Origin: CAYSWF01 sp964562905
GTDB lineage: Bacteria; Patescibacteriota; Andersenbacteria; UBA10190
Direction of reading: 5' to 3'
Length of the DNA stretch: 6,158 nt
Assembly: GCA_964562905.1 (NCBI GenBank)
Contig: CAZLVG010000056.1
Span: forward strand, 1-6,158
Position 1 is the stretch's first letter. The number at the start of each line of letters is the position of its first letter. Made by a program: the position numbers and the translations under genes. Under the pieces are notes generated by a model. The model did not search any database. It was not told the origin of the DNA and saw nothing but the letters and a program-made list of their open reading frames with translations. Positions 5,810 through 6,158 of the stretch are shown here, piece by piece.

Positions 5810-5895
5810 CCAAAAACTGTCGGGAGAGGAGCGGGGAGTCGTGGCCAAGCTTGAGGGGCCTTCAGGGTAAGATGAGGGTTCGCCATGACAGACGT

Positions 5896-5919
5896 AAAAA
5901 AGCGCGGCCGGACCCCCGC
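5896..5919 (-). terminator. Possible weak terminator of a gene beyond the right edge
   Basis: On the minus strand GCGG (5916-5919) and CCGC (5904-5907) can pair around an eight-base loop, followed by GC and six T residues (complement of A5896-A5901). The stem is short. If real, it would separate the peptide unit from minus-strand transcription entering from beyond 6158. Confidence 0.3.
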
Positions 5920-5920
5920 C

Positions 5921-5943
5921 CCGCTCGTTTATTTGAAGAGCGG
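5921..5943. repeat. Six-pair inverted repeat
   Basis: CCGCTC (5921-5926) and GAGCGG (5938-5943) flank an 11-base AT-rich loop. On the plus strand CATTTTG follows, a poor U-tract. No gene ends nearby on the plus strand, so a terminator role is not supported. Confidence 0.35.
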
Positions 5944-6134
5944 CATTTTGTGGTGCGATAGCTACAGTTAATGGCTAAGCTCGGCTTTCGCGGCTCGCTA
6001 GCTTAATGGCTCTGTTAAGCCGACGCTAAAAAATATGAGATGGTTTTATGGAGCTATTTTATTGTTTCAACTGCGAAAGTCGAGCAGACACACAGATACA
6101 GCTAATCTCCTTCTGAAGCGCGTTAAGCCGCCCT
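5944..6134. other. Intergenic region with direct repeats and competing hairpins, no gene seen
   Basis: TTAATGGCT occurs at 5968-5976 and 6003-6011, and GTTAAGCCG at 6014-6022 and 6122-6130. GCTTAA/TTAAGC (6001-6006 with 6015-6020) competes with AAGCT/AGCTT (5977-5981 with 6000-6004). I found no tRNA, rRNA or recognisable conserved RNA and no ORF with a convincing ribosome binding site. Confidence 0.5.
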
Positions 6135-6158
6135 GATTACTAGTTACTGATTACTGAT
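6135..6158. repeat. Seven-base tandem repeat at the right edge
   Basis: GATTACT (6135-6141), AGTTACT (6142-6148), GATTACT (6149-6155) and GAT (6156-6158) form about 3.4 units of period 7. The array runs off the window, so its true length is unknown. Confidence 0.75.

Noticed and set aside
5841..5870. Nine-residue plus-strand ORF with GTG start after purine-rich sequence
   Set aside because: Too short, no convincing plus-strand promoter, and the purine run is poorly spaced. Its MAKL start resembles the mini-ORF at 5971 but this is most likely chance.
5641..5886. 81-codon minus-strand ORF
   Set aside because: Its upstream two thirds overlap the predicted promoter and lack a ribosome binding site. 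The internal ATG at 5709 has a perfect one, so only the last 22 codons were kept.
5971..6027. Two mini-ORFs starting at TTAATGGCT, and a tmRNA-tag-like reading of the first
   Set aside because: The first reads Ala-Lys-Leu onward to a stop after Leu-Ala, but there is no Shine-Dalgarno, no tmRNA ends or tRNA-like domain, and the tag composition is not typical.
1..6158. CRISPR array, tRNA, rRNA or insertion sequence
   Set aside because: No regularly spaced repeats, no T-loop or cloverleaf pattern, no rRNA motifs and no transposase reading frame were found.

Overview
The window is a GC-rich bacterial fragment in which every convincing gene lies on the minus strand. Read in transcription order (from high to low coordinates) it holds a short peptide gene with its own promoter, then pgk (phosphoglycerate kinase), eno (enolase), a small four-helix-bundle protein, recJ (5'-3' single-strand DNA exonuclease) and an RNase H type I-like gene. 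The last five are packed with gaps of 3, 17, 12 and 4 bases. The protein set, the small RNase HI without a handle region, the 561-residue RecJ and the 23S-intervening-sequence-type four-helix protein are common in the candidate phyla radiation (Patescibacteria) and in some Chloroflexi and Firmicutes. I lean to a Patescibacteria-like organism using the standard code, but the sequence does not settle this.

Layout: 1-381 is non-coding and rich in inverted repeats. It opens with a REP-like hairpin and contains a chain of small hairpins and a perfect 22-bp GC palindrome. Bases 382-2920 carry the nucleic-acid genes (RNase H, recJ, four-helix protein). Bases 2938-5452 carry the lower-glycolysis genes eno and pgk. 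Bases 5453-5810 form what looks like a small independent transcription unit: sigma-70 type promoter, a textbook Shine-Dalgarno, a 22-codon ORF, two GC hairpins and an intrinsic terminator just before the pgk promoter. Bases 5811-6158 have no recognisable gene and end in a 7-base tandem repeat. Repeats at both edges would fit an assembly that stopped at repeated sequence.

Most notable points: (1) pgk is complete (399 codons) only if one base is skipped near 5360-5371. (2) The pgk and four-helix genes lack a Shine-Dalgarno and have a -10 hexamer exactly six bases before the ATG, so each mRNA should begin at its start codon (leaderless), while the other genes have ribosome binding sites. (3) The 22-residue peptide has Pro-Arg pairs spaced every five residues and three cysteines, and I do not recognise it. 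(4) An 18-base GC-palindromic word occurs on both sides of the operon.

Functionally, pgk and eno supply ATP-forming and PEP-forming steps of lower glycolysis (gap, tpi and gpm are not in the window). RecJ and RNase H serve DNA repair and removal of RNA-DNA hybrids. The internal leaderless promoter before the four-helix gene suggests the repair half can be transcribed apart from the glycolytic half.
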